Part shown: piece by piece, positions 7,476-15,106 of the stretch
How positions within the stretch are numbered: position 1 is the stretch's first letter
Layout: each line of letters starts with the position of its first letter
Assembly: GCA_020852815.1 (NCBI GenBank)
Contig: JADZAN010000024.1
Span: 1-64,000 of the forward strand
Reading direction: 5' to 3'
Source of the DNA: Gemmatimonadaceae bacterium
GTDB taxonomy: Bacteria; Gemmatimonadota; Gemmatimonadetes; Gemmatimonadales; Gemmatimonadaceae
Length of the DNA stretch: 64,000 nucleotides
Program-made: the position numbers and the translations under genes
Notes under the pieces: model-generated
The model's input: only the letters and a program-made list of their open reading frames with translations
The model's database searches: none
Told to the model about the DNA's origin: nothing

Positions 7476-8644
7476 CACCCACGGCTCCGCGCGCGCAGCA
7501 CCTGCTCGGCGTCTGGAATCCGAGCTACGACGCCGATGCCATGTCACAGCACCTCCAGGTGCTGTTGCAGCATGCGCGCACGTATCGGTCGAGCGGCGCC
7601 TCCGGTGATGACGGCGAGGTGTACGTGTGGTGGGGAAAGGTGCGCTCCAGCAACCGGCAGCAGCCGCTGGCGCACCTCGACCAGATTCTCGCGCTCGACG
7701 CCGCACTGCAGCACGAGCGCGCACGCGAACTCCACCTCTACCTCACCGACTATCGCTCGTTGTACGTGGCCCACGTCGCCGAGATCACGGCCGACGACGT
7801 GCTGGAGGACGACGAGCAGGAACATGTGCCCGAGTACTATCGGCGTAATCGGCTCGCGTGCGATTGCTGGTTCAAGCTGTTCGACATTCGTCGTGTAGTC
7901 TCCGAGGACACGCTGGCCGTCATCAGTGAACTCAAGCAGTTGCGGAATGCGCGCTACCACGACCGCCCGGTGTCGCTGTACGGCGGCATGGTGGATCTCC
8001 CGCTGCTCGTGTGGCGTGACGACGACGTGCGCTGGTTCGATCCGGACTTCCGCGAGCGCTACACCGACGGACGCTTCTGGGCCGAGTTCGATGCGGAGCA
8101 GGGGGGAAACGCGGCGATGCAGGGCGAGCTCCGCGACCATCGGTTCGGGGCGGTGTTGTGGAATGCGACCGATCCCGCAGCGCGCTGCTTCATTGCCTCG
8201 GCGGAACAGATCTTTCGCGCGCACCATCGAGACGCGGCGTTCGACCTGTCGCCCGTGGCCGTCAACCTGGCGCGTGCGCTGGAGCTGCAGGTCAATCGCG
8301 TGCTCCGTCAGGCGTTGCTGCGCGCGCCGGAGTCGCTGCGGTGGCACAATGTCGACGGGGTCACACGCGACCTGAGCGACGGCGGCAACTGGACACTTGG
8401 CGTGTTGGCAGAGGCGATAGGCTCCGATGGTGCGCGTGCGACGTGGCTACGCGACCACCTGCGCAACGGCTCGTGGTTTGCCGGCTCGCTCCCGGCGATT
8501 CTGCGCGACGTGGGTGAGCTTCGCAACGCGGCGGCGCACACCGAACGAGTTTCGCCGCAGGATGTGGCGCGCATGCGCTCGCGACTGGTGGGGGTGGGAT
8601 GTTCGGGGGCGTTGGTGGAATTGGCGGGGGTGGGGGTGCTGTGA
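7472..8644 (+). CDS. Uncharacterised protein with HEPN-like C-terminal region (candidate defence effector)
   Basis: The 390-aa protein starts at ATG 7472, overlapping the previous stop by 4 nt. Residues about 10-130 look beta-rich (LLGVWNPSYD, GEVYVWWGKV, LHLYLTDYRSLYVAHVAEI). This recalls small PUA/EVE-like modules, but that is only an impression. The C-terminal 130 residues look helical and contain GELRNAAAHTERVSP, an R-x4-H motif of the HEPN superfamily. A second R-x4-H (QLRNARYHDRP) occurs near residue 165. HEPN domains are commonly RNases in toxin-antitoxin and antiphage systems. It converges on the restriction gene res 84 bp away, but its own promoter is shared with the TPP gene. Function is unproven. 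Confidence 0.55.
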   Translation: MTPTAPRAQHLLGVWNPSYDADAMSQHLQVLLQHARTYRSSGASGDDGEVYVWWGKVRSSNRQQPLAHLDQILALDAALQHERARELHLYLTDYRSLYVAHVAEITADDVLEDDEQEHVPEYYRRNRLACDCWFKLFDIRRVVSEDTLAVISELKQLRNARYHDRPVSLYGGMVDLPLLVWRDDDVRWFDPDFRERYTDGRFWAEFDAEQGGNAAMQGELRDHRFGAVLWNATDPAARCFIASAEQIFRAHHRDAAFDLSPVAVNLARALELQVNRVLRQALLRAPESLRWHNVDGVTRDLSDGGNWTLGVLAEAIGSDGARATWLRDHLRNGSWFAGSLPAILRDVGELRNAAAHTERVSPQDVARMRSRLVGVGCSGALVELAGVGVL

Positions 8645-8728
8645 GGGGAGGGTGGCGGGGGCGCGGCGCGCGCAGTGTCTCGTCGGTTCAACACGCCGCA
8701 CCAACTCACTCTCGAGATCAAACATCGC

Positions 8729-11700
8729 TCACCCCAGCTCCCCCAACTCTGCCAACGCGAGCACCTGCGGAATGTCGTTCGGGTTCCGCGCCATGCGGAA
8801 CGCCCATCGCCCATACCTCCCGTCGGCGTTGACCGCCTTCACCCAGCGTTGCGCGGCGGCCTCCTTCACCTCGTCCAGCGGGTCGTAGCCCTTGGTCTCC
8901 AGGATCAGGTGCGCAACGGGATCGGTATTGAGCCGCAGGATGAAGTCGGGCCAGAACTCGTGCGACTGTCCGTCGAGCTGATACGGAATCGCGAAGCCGA
9001 GTCCTGAGTTCTTCACGAATGCGCGCACCAGATGATGCTGGTCGAAGCGCTGCGCCGCGGCCTGCTCCCACTTCGTGGTGTCGGCGACGACGAAGTTCAC
9101 GTGGCTGTGCTGCACCGCGAAGGTAGGCTTGCTGCTCCAGAAGTCCACATCGGCGGTCGATCCCTCCTCGCGCCCCGCGACATAGCGCGGCAGTTCCATT
9201 GGCTCACCCTCCGCGACTTCGGGACGAATGCCATCGAGGAGGCGCGAGCGCATGTCGGAGTAGAAGGAGCCGAGGAAGGCGTCTTCCGCCTCGTACTCCC
9301 CCTGCGCTTCGATGCGCGTCTGCACGAACTCCTCCACGATGTGGTACATCTGCGGAAAGAGCTCGTGTGCGGGGGCCTTGCTGGGGTCGGCGCTGAGATA
9401 GGTGCGTGTGAGGTCGCGGGCAAGCGCGAACATCCGGCTTTGCAGTCGCTGCGAAGCGCGATAGCTCGCGAGCGTGATCTCCTTCACGGTGCCCACGCCA
9501 AACGTCGACGGGACACCTGCCGTGTTTGGTATGAAGGTTCGCATGACCGCCGCCGGCGGAATGCGCATCGGGTCCAGCACCAGCGGCGCCACTGCGTCCC
9601 AGTCGACGACGATCTTCCGCTGGATCACCTGGCGGTACCACTCCACGCGCGGGAACCGAATCTCGAACGCAGCCCGATCGGGGAGTGCGTATACGTGCGT
9701 TCGCCTGGTGGGTTGAGGTGCTGGTGCTCCGGCCGTCGCCTTGAATGGGATCACCTCGAACGGCACACCCAGCACCTGCGCGACTTCCTCTGGCAGCAGT
9801 CCATCGTCGCCGGGCTCGTACGACACGCGCCGTAGCCCACGCCCCACCACCTGCTCGCACAGGAGCTGCGACATGAACGGGCGCAATCCCACGATATGCG
9901 TCACGGTGTTGGCGTCCCACCCTTCGGTGAGCATGCCGACGCTCACGATGCAGCGTACGTCGCGTCCAGGCGCTTCGAGTGGTCGCTCGAGCTTGTGCGC
10001 GAGTGCCTCGAAGCCATCGGGATACAGCGGCCTCCCCTGGCTGTCGCGTGGCCACTCGCGCTTGCCAATGGTATCGAGCGTGAAGCGCATCCATCGCACC
10101 TCGTCGCCCTTGGCGCCGTCCATCTCCACCTCGTCCACCACCTTGGTGTCGACGCGGATCGTGTTCACGACGCCATCGCGGTTGCGAAAGAATTCCAACG
10201 ACGACTGCGGCACGCCTGGCGGGGCGTTGCCGCTGGCGAGCCATTCATACGCGGCGCCGGCAATCCGCGTGTTCTTGCAGACGAGGATGAAGACCGGCGG
10301 GCGCTCGATCCCCGCCGTGGTCCACCGGTCGCATTCCTCCGCGTAGCTCCCCGCCATGAGGGTCAGCGGTACGTCGGCGTGCTTGAGGATCGCCTCCGGC
10401 TTGGGGCTTCCCTTCTTGCTCCCCCGCTCGGCGGATGTGAGCTGGTCGGTGATGAAGCGCCAGAGATTGAAATACTTCGCGCGATCGAGCCCGCTCGTGT
10501 CACGCAGCGCGAGCTGCGGGATCTTCACCAGCCCGCTCTCGATGGCGTCGATCAAGCCGAACTCGCTCACGACCCAGGGGAAGGGGCGGGCCGTCAGCTG
10601 CCCCACGCGCCCCAGGAAGTAGGGCGTCGCCGAGAGGTCGAGGCAGAAGTTGATCCCGCGCAGCTTATGGATCTTGTCGAGCCCCTCGATCCAGACCGTT
10701 GCTTCCTTGAAGAAGTCCTCGTCGTCACCTTCGCCAAGCAGGTCCTGTTCCTCACCGTCGGGATCAGGGCGTCGGATGCGATAGGCGTGGTGCGCCTCGT
10801 CGTTCATGACGAGGATGTTCTGCTTCCCGCCCACGGCGCGCCCCAGTACGCGCTTCACGAAGGCCGTGTCACTCTCGACGTACTCTGTCGAGCGAATGCG
10901 AACCGACTTGAGCGTGCCATCGGGATGCAACTCCGGTTCACCGATGACCTCCACGCCGCCAGAGGCAACGTGTGCCTCGAACGCCTCGAGCGTCATGTAG
11001 CGAGAACCACGCGCCGTGGTCGTTCGCTCGCCGATGATGATCTTCTCCTGGCGCACCTCGGCGACCCCCGCGCGCACCACGCGGGACGACACGCCCCCGG
11101 TGCCAGCCGGCGCCTGCGTTGCCAGCACGTGCCAGTTGGTCACCAGCACGCGGCCGCGGGCCAGGAGCGGCATGAGGTGCGCCGGCACGAGGTCGCGCGT
11201 GCGATAGAGCGATGCCTCGCCGGCGAGCGGATCGAGTTCGCGAAGGCGATCGCGGATCGTCAGGTTGGGAGTGACGATGAGGACCACGTCGCTGAATCGT
11301 CCGTCGGCGCGGTCGTTCACCTTGTTGAGGATGCTCCACGCCGCAAGCATCGCCATCACCGTCGACTTCCCCGAGCCGGTCGCCATCTTGCAGGCCAGGC
11401 GCTCGAAGCCGGTGATGCCCTTGGCGCGCTGCTCCTCCGAGACTTCCTCGCGCGGCACGTCGATGCCTTGCAGGAAGTCCGACCGTGCCTCCTTGAGGAA
11501 GATCACCGTCTCGGCGGCCTCCAACTGCGCAAAGAAGAGGCGTGTCCGCCGGTCGGGGGAGCGCCAATGTTGCAGCAGGTCGTACGTGGTGCGCGTGACC
11601 CCCGGGTAATCCTCGGCGCGCCAGCGGCGCACGCTCTCGCGGATGATGTTGACGAGGACGAGTTCGTAGCCGCGTTCGTACTCGCTCAGCTTGCGGATGA

Positions 11701-11863
11701 TGCCGTCGTCCTCCCATGGGTCGCGCTGGTCACGCGGCTGGAAGACCATGGCGGGGCGGCGGCCGTCCTTGAGTTGCGGCGTGGCGCCCTCCTGGATGAA
11801 CCAGTACTTCGACGGTTCATCGTAGGGCGGATTCTGGATGGGTTGGGCGACTTCGAAGGACAT
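8729..11863 (-). CDS. Type III-like restriction enzyme subunit (Res helicase-nuclease)
   Basis: The 1044-aa protein is a superfamily 2 helicase: motif I ATGSGKST (residues 161-168), motif II DEAH (355-358), motif III SAT (411-413) and motif VI VGRGLRR (673-679). Near the C terminus, DFILRLNT followed by LILETKG forms a PD-(D/E)xK-type nuclease motif at about residues 965-985. This architecture matches Type III Res subunits, which translocate and cut after converging on unmodified sites together with Mod. The mod gene lies upstream on the same strand, with four small genes between them. A 179-bp gap separates it from fic, so it may have its own promoter. Confidence 0.9.
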   Translation of the reverse strand: MSFEVAQPIQNPPYDEPSKYWFIQEGATPQLKDGRRPAMVFQPRDQRDPWEDDGIIRKLSEYERGYELVLVNIIRESVRRWRAEDYPGVTRTTYDLLQHWRSPDRRTRLFFAQLEAAETVIFLKEARSDFLQGIDVPREEVSEEQRAKGITGFERLACKMATGSGKSTVMAMLAAWSILNKVNDRADGRFSDVVLIVTPNLTIRDRLRELDPLAGEASLYRTRDLVPAHLMPLLARGRVLVTNWHVLATQAPAGTGGVSSRVVRAGVAEVRQEKIIIGERTTTARGSRYMTLEAFEAHVASGGVEVIGEPELHPDGTLKSVRIRSTEYVESDTAFVKRVLGRAVGGKQNILVMNDEAHHAYRIRRPDPDGEEQDLLGEGDDEDFFKEATVWIEGLDKIHKLRGINFCLDLSATPYFLGRVGQLTARPFPWVVSEFGLIDAIESGLVKIPQLALRDTSGLDRAKYFNLWRFITDQLTSAERGSKKGSPKPEAILKHADVPLTLMAGSYAEECDRWTTAGIERPPVFILVCKNTRIAGAAYEWLASGNAPPGVPQSSLEFFRNRDGVVNTIRVDTKVVDEVEMDGAKGDEVRWMRFTLDTIGKREWPRDSQGRPLYPDGFEALAHKLERPLEAPGRDVRCIVSVGMLTEGWDANTVTHIVGLRPFMSQLLCEQVVGRGLRRVSYEPGDDGLLPEEVAQVLGVPFEVIPFKATAGAPAPQPTRRTHVYALPDRAAFEIRFPRVEWYRQVIQRKIVVDWDAVAPLVLDPMRIPPAAVMRTFIPNTAGVPSTFGVGTVKEITLASYRASQRLQSRMFALARDLTRTYLSADPSKAPAHELFPQMYHIVEEFVQTRIEAQGEYEAEDAFLGSFYSDMRSRLLDGIRPEVAEGEPMELPRYVAGREEGSTADVDFWSSKPTFAVQHSHVNFVVADTTKWEQAAAQRFDQHHLVRAFVKNSGLGFAIPYQLDGQSHEFWPDFILRLNTDPVAHLILETKGYDPLDEVKEAAAQRWVKAVNADGRYGRWAFRMARNPNDIPQVLALAELGELG

Positions 11864-12042
11864 GGTCTCTTCTGCTCAGCTTGACGGCGCAACCGGCGCC
11901 TGTTACGCTTTCCACAGGTAGTGAGTCGTACCTACAACTGCTGCTGCCCGTTGATCGAGGCGAAAGTCGGCTTCATGCCGTGTGTCCGAGTTTACTCGGG
12001 CCTAGCCTCGGTGACGGGCAGTTTGTTGTCCAGTGTACCCGC

Positions 12043-13191
12043 TCAATCTTCGTACGTGACGTCGAGGATTGGCTTGCTGATGTACGACATGGGGGACACG
12101 CCCGCACGCTTGGTCAGGATGCCGAGCGCGGTCAGGTGATTCAGGTACTTCTGCGCCGTTGGAAACGAGATGTTGAGGATTCGCTGGGCGTCGGCTACGC
12201 GCACCGCCGGCGCGATGAACAGCGAATCAACGAGCGCTAGCATCTTCATCGCCGCGGCAGCAGAAAGCCGCTCTGCGAAGTCCTTCTGCAGCGCCAGCAA
12301 TCGATCACATCGCCGCATGGCATCGTCGGCCTGTTCCTTCACCCCGCGTAGGCAGAAGCCGATCCAGTCTGCCCACGCGCCATCGGTGCTGACGCGGAGC
12401 AAAAGATCCATGTAGGTGTCCTTGTTGCGGTCGAAGTAGGCGCTCATGTAGAGCCACTGTCCCGAGAGCTGGCACCATTCCTCGATGCATAACGCGAGTA
12501 GCAGTCGCCCCACTCGTCCGTTCCCATCCATGAATGGGTGGATGGTCTCGAACTGATAGTGGGCAAGGAAGGCGTCGACGAGGGGATCGCGCTGGCGCGG
12601 TTGCTGGAGGAAGTGCTCGAAGTTCTCGAGCAGATCTCCCAACTGGTGCGGTGGCGGGGGAACGAAGCGAGCGGGCTTCCCGATCTGGTTTTGTCGGGTG
12701 CGAAACTGACCGGGGTTCTGGTCCGAACCGCGCACGCCGTCCATCAGCGTGTGATGCAGCTGGCGGATGAGGTGTCGCGAGAGAGGGAGCCGGTCGGTAC
12801 CGCTGCCGCGAAGCTGCAGCGCGCGCGCATAGTTGAAGACCTCCCGCAGTGGGTTCTCTCGGTCGGTCTCGCGCGCGGGGATCGTTGGCTCCAGGTCGAA
12901 GAGCACCTGCTCCTCGGGCTCGGTATAGGTCCCCTCGAGGCTGGAGGACCGCAGCGCCTCGCGGCGCTGCAGCGGTCGCATCAGGAGCGTGGGGTTGGGG
13001 AGGTGCTTACCCACGCCATCCAGTCGCGCCAGGGCCGTCCGGGCTTCGAGGAGCATTGGCCACAGATCGGCCGGCCACTCCCATGTCGGCGGAAGGAAAT
13101 CCGGCAGAAAGGCCGCGCTGAGGTCAGGAAACCCCGTCAGCGGAACCAGCTGTCCCGGGCTCGATTTGCCAAACCTTTCCAGTGCAATCAC
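12043..13191 (-). CDS. Fic family protein (probable AMP transferase) with inhibitory helix motif
   Basis: The 382-aa protein has the full Fic core HPFMDGNGR at residues 218-226; its His is the catalytic base, and the motif is intact. An N-terminal S-x3-E-G inhibitory motif (SSSLEG, about 82-87) would block ATP in a class II Fic. The C-terminal part (about 310-382) ends in a winged-helix-like region (RVADAQRILNISFPTAQKYLNHLTAL split over two helices), as in many Fic/DOC-type regulators. Family members usually AMPylate proteins. It lies between the trio (13438-15046) and res, with an AT-rich palindrome 62-85 bp upstream. Confidence 0.9.
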   Translation of the reverse strand: MIALERFGKSSPGQLVPLTGFPDLSAAFLPDFLPPTWEWPADLWPMLLEARTALARLDGVGKHLPNPTLLMRPLQRREALRSSSLEGTYTEPEEQVLFDLEPTIPARETDRENPLREVFNYARALQLRGSGTDRLPLSRHLIRQLHHTLMDGVRGSDQNPGQFRTRQNQIGKPARFVPPPPHQLGDLLENFEHFLQQPRQRDPLVDAFLAHYQFETIHPFMDGNGRVGRLLLALCIEEWCQLSGQWLYMSAYFDRNKDTYMDLLLRVSTDGAWADWIGFCLRGVKEQADDAMRRCDRLLALQKDFAERLSAAAAMKMLALVDSLFIAPAVRVADAQRILNISFPTAQKYLNHLTALGILTKRAGVSPMSYISKPILDVTYED

Positions 13192-13251
13192 TTGGCGCCT
13201 GATTTTCAGAGGAGGGCGAGGTGCAGAAATCTTTAACGCAGGAGGCGTATC

Positions 13252-13277
13252 TTAAAATTCAACGGTCGAAATTTTAA
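13252..13277. promoter_or_regulatory. AT-rich perfect inverted repeat upstream of fic
   Basis: TTAAAATT and AATTTTAA are separated by 10 nt, a perfect 8-bp arm pair in otherwise GC-rich DNA. It lies 61 bp upstream of the fic ATG and within the 246-bp gap after the trio. Its position suggests an operator, with the C-terminal winged-helix-like part of Fic as one possible binder; that is inference. Confidence 0.5.
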
Positions 13278-13437
13278 TCAACCCTGCCCGCGTTCAATTT
13301 TTCTCCATCTCTCGCACCGCCACAGATTCACTCCCCCGATCATCAGTCACCTTCACCTGCCCCCCCGGCAGCAGAGGCGCTCGATCGTGGCGAAACAGGC
13401 GCCGCGTTCGATCCAACGGTCTGGCATTCACCGCGCG

Positions 13438-13878
13438 CTACGGTGTGCCGGCTCGTGGTCGCGAGAACACGAGTTGAACGCGGCCATACACCTTGCCCTC
13501 GAGTCCGCGAAGCTCATGGGCGATGTCGACGTGCTGCCCGAGCTTGCTGGTCCACATACCGCTCCGGAGCTGTCTGGCCGCGTGTGTCGGCATCCCCCTC
13601 GCGTTGACGAAGAGCGCGACCTTCTCGCTGTCGGGTTCCAGCGCGTCGGAAGCGCACTCTTGATATCCATGGGCGGCGAGCATCGCGCAAAACGCCTCGA
13701 CCGTCTCCAGGCGCTCAAGTCCCTCTGGCCAGTAGCCGGAGCGCGCCGGCCACCAGAATCTGGTATTGTCGCCTACTGCCCAGGCGATGCAGTTGTACTG
13801 AGGAGTTGCGGGACTGGTAATCGCGAAGGCCGACGTCGCGAGACCCGGAAAGGTCTTGCTGACATCCTCCGCACTCAC
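13438..13878 (-). CDS. Small Cys/His protein, DUF7689-like (possible cysteine-protease fold)
   Basis: GTG 13878 overlaps the upstream stop by 4 nt (GTGA) and yields 146 aa; an ATG at 13905 would give 31 nt of overlap and is less likely. Conserved-looking features are YNCIAWAVGD (Cys30), a WWP then YWPEG pair, PTHAARQL (His99), WTSKLG and DIAHEL (Asp118, His121). An Asn-Cys near the N terminus followed by a His about 70 residues later is the order of papain/NlpC-like enzymes. The family name DUF7689 is recalled from memory, and catalytic activity is inference. It is the third member of a coupled trio inside the restriction island. Confidence 0.55.
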   Translation of the reverse strand: MSAEDVSKTFPGLATSAFAITSPATPQYNCIAWAVGDNTRFWWPARSGYWPEGLERLETVEAFCAMLAAHGYQECASDALEPDSEKVALFVNARGMPTHAARQLRSGMWTSKLGQHVDIAHELRGLEGKVYGRVQLVFSRPRAGTP

Positions 13879-14303
13879 GCGCCATACCCACGCTGAGCGA
13901 GCCACGCGAGCCAGTCAGCGGTCATGTCGATGAGGCTCCCACGGTGCGCGTCCGTCACCGGATCCGCCCCGGTGAGGGCCGTGAGCGCATCAAACCAGAA
14001 ATGCGGCTCGTCTCGCAGTGCTTCCGCGATCAGCGGGATGACAGCCGGCCCGAGACCGATGATGCGCTGATAGGCAGGGTGGAGCACGATGTCCGAAAGC
14101 GACGAGGAACACACCGTGTCCGCCTTCCACGTTGCGGCCAGGTCTGCGAACAGTGCATCGAGTGGAGTCCGCGACACCGCTGCGTTGTACTGCGCGTCGG
14201 CTAGCCGCAACTGCATGCGAATCAGCGCCGACTCGGGTCCAACGGCGAAGTCGGGGTACGAGGCAACGTAGGCAGGCGGGGCGGCGAGCGAGACAGTGCT
14301 CAT
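13875..14303 (-). CDS. Small helical protein of unknown function, second of the coupled trio
   Basis: The ATG at 14303 overlaps the stop of the TIGR04255-like gene (ATGA), giving 142 aa. The C-terminal half reads as two or three helices: HPAYQRIIGLG, AVIPLIAEALRDEPHFWFDALTALTG, then MTADWLAWLAQRGY. This resembles HEAT-like helical pairs, and similar tails (HxAYQxIIGMG...HWFxALxxITG) occur in small proteins of accessory regions. It has no catalytic motif, so a binding or antitoxin-like role is possible but unproven. Confidence 0.55.
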   Translation of the reverse strand: MSTVSLAAPPAYVASYPDFAVGPESALIRMQLRLADAQYNAAVSRTPLDALFADLAATWKADTVCSSSLSDIVLHPAYQRIIGLGPAVIPLIAEALRDEPHFWFDALTALTGADPVTDAHRGSLIDMTADWLAWLAQRGYGA

Positions 14304-15046
14304 CGAAAGAGCTCGAGACACTTGGGGGTGAGACTGCGGAAGAAGACTTGGTTCTTCGCGGCACGGAGCGATTCCAACATGCGCCAGATTTCGGCGCCTT
14401 CGACCTTTCCTATGCGATTCAATTCGATGTCGAAGATCACCGGTAGGCGGTCCCTTGGGTCAACGCTCACATCGATCGTCTGATTGATGATCGCGACGGC
14501 GCCGATTTGCTCGAACGGGATGGTCAAACGCATGAAGAAGGCGGCCAATCCCTGCGGAATCCCGGTCCCGACCTCGGGAATGGTCAGGAAGTACTCCTTG
14601 AAGTCCGAGAACGGCAGCGGAACCTCGATTCGGTTGATGTAGCGCAGAGCAAGACGGGAAACGTGTGGCACACCGGTGGCCTCCGCATACGCTTCCCATA
14701 TGTCGCGCGCTTCGGCAACCAGGGACCCCCAGTCGCGATACGGTCGAAGGCGACTGATCGCGATTCCATCCGTTCGAGCCTGCACGACCTGTGTTGCGTC
14801 TGCGCTCTGAAACCGGTACCCGTTTTGAGTCGCACTCGTTCCTCCGGGCCGTGGAACGACCCCGGTTGGGGTGAGTGCGAACTCTGAGCGGACGGCGTGC
14901 ATGATCGTCCTGCCGGGATACCGATTCGCGATGCGCTCTCCGAACTGGCTGAGTGCGTCCAGGTCGATCGGGAATTCCGCCGACACGCCGAAGTCGATCA
15001 GCGCCTCGGTCAGCGGAGCGTGAGGCAGCGTCTCGTAATCAGCCAT
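14300..15046 (-). CDS. TIGR04255-like protein, first of the coupled trio
   Basis: The ATG at 15046 gives 248 aa beginning MADYETLPHAPLTEALIDFG, the characteristic N terminus of the sporadically distributed TIGR04255 family. A longer GTG start at 15106, directly after the mod stop, is possible but puts 20 extra residues before the family start. The middle contains RLALRYINRIEVP and the C terminus a helical EGAEIWRMLESLRAAKNQVFFRSLT. Members are scattered in accessory genome regions and have no defined activity. It follows mod by 60 bp on the same strand and is coupled to the next gene by 4 nt. Confidence 0.7.
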   Translation of the reverse strand: MADYETLPHAPLTEALIDFGVSAEFPIDLDALSQFGERIANRYPGRTIMHAVRSEFALTPTGVVPRPGGTSATQNGYRFQSADATQVVQARTDGIAISRLRPYRDWGSLVAEARDIWEAYAEATGVPHVSRLALRYINRIEVPLPFSDFKEYFLTIPEVGTGIPQGLAAFFMRLTIPFEQIGAVAIINQTIDVSVDPRDRLPVIFDIELNRIGKVEGAEIWRMLESLRAAKNQVFFRSLTPKCLELFR

Positions 15047-15106
15047 GTGAACAAACGTACGAGAGTGGCGCTGTGGTGCCAACTCGGCCGCAGAGTGCCG
15101 CAACAC

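Noticed and set aside
9896-11884. Long antisense open frame opposite res
   Set aside because: It mirrors GC-rich codon use of the res gene and has no recognizable domain or ribosome-binding site.
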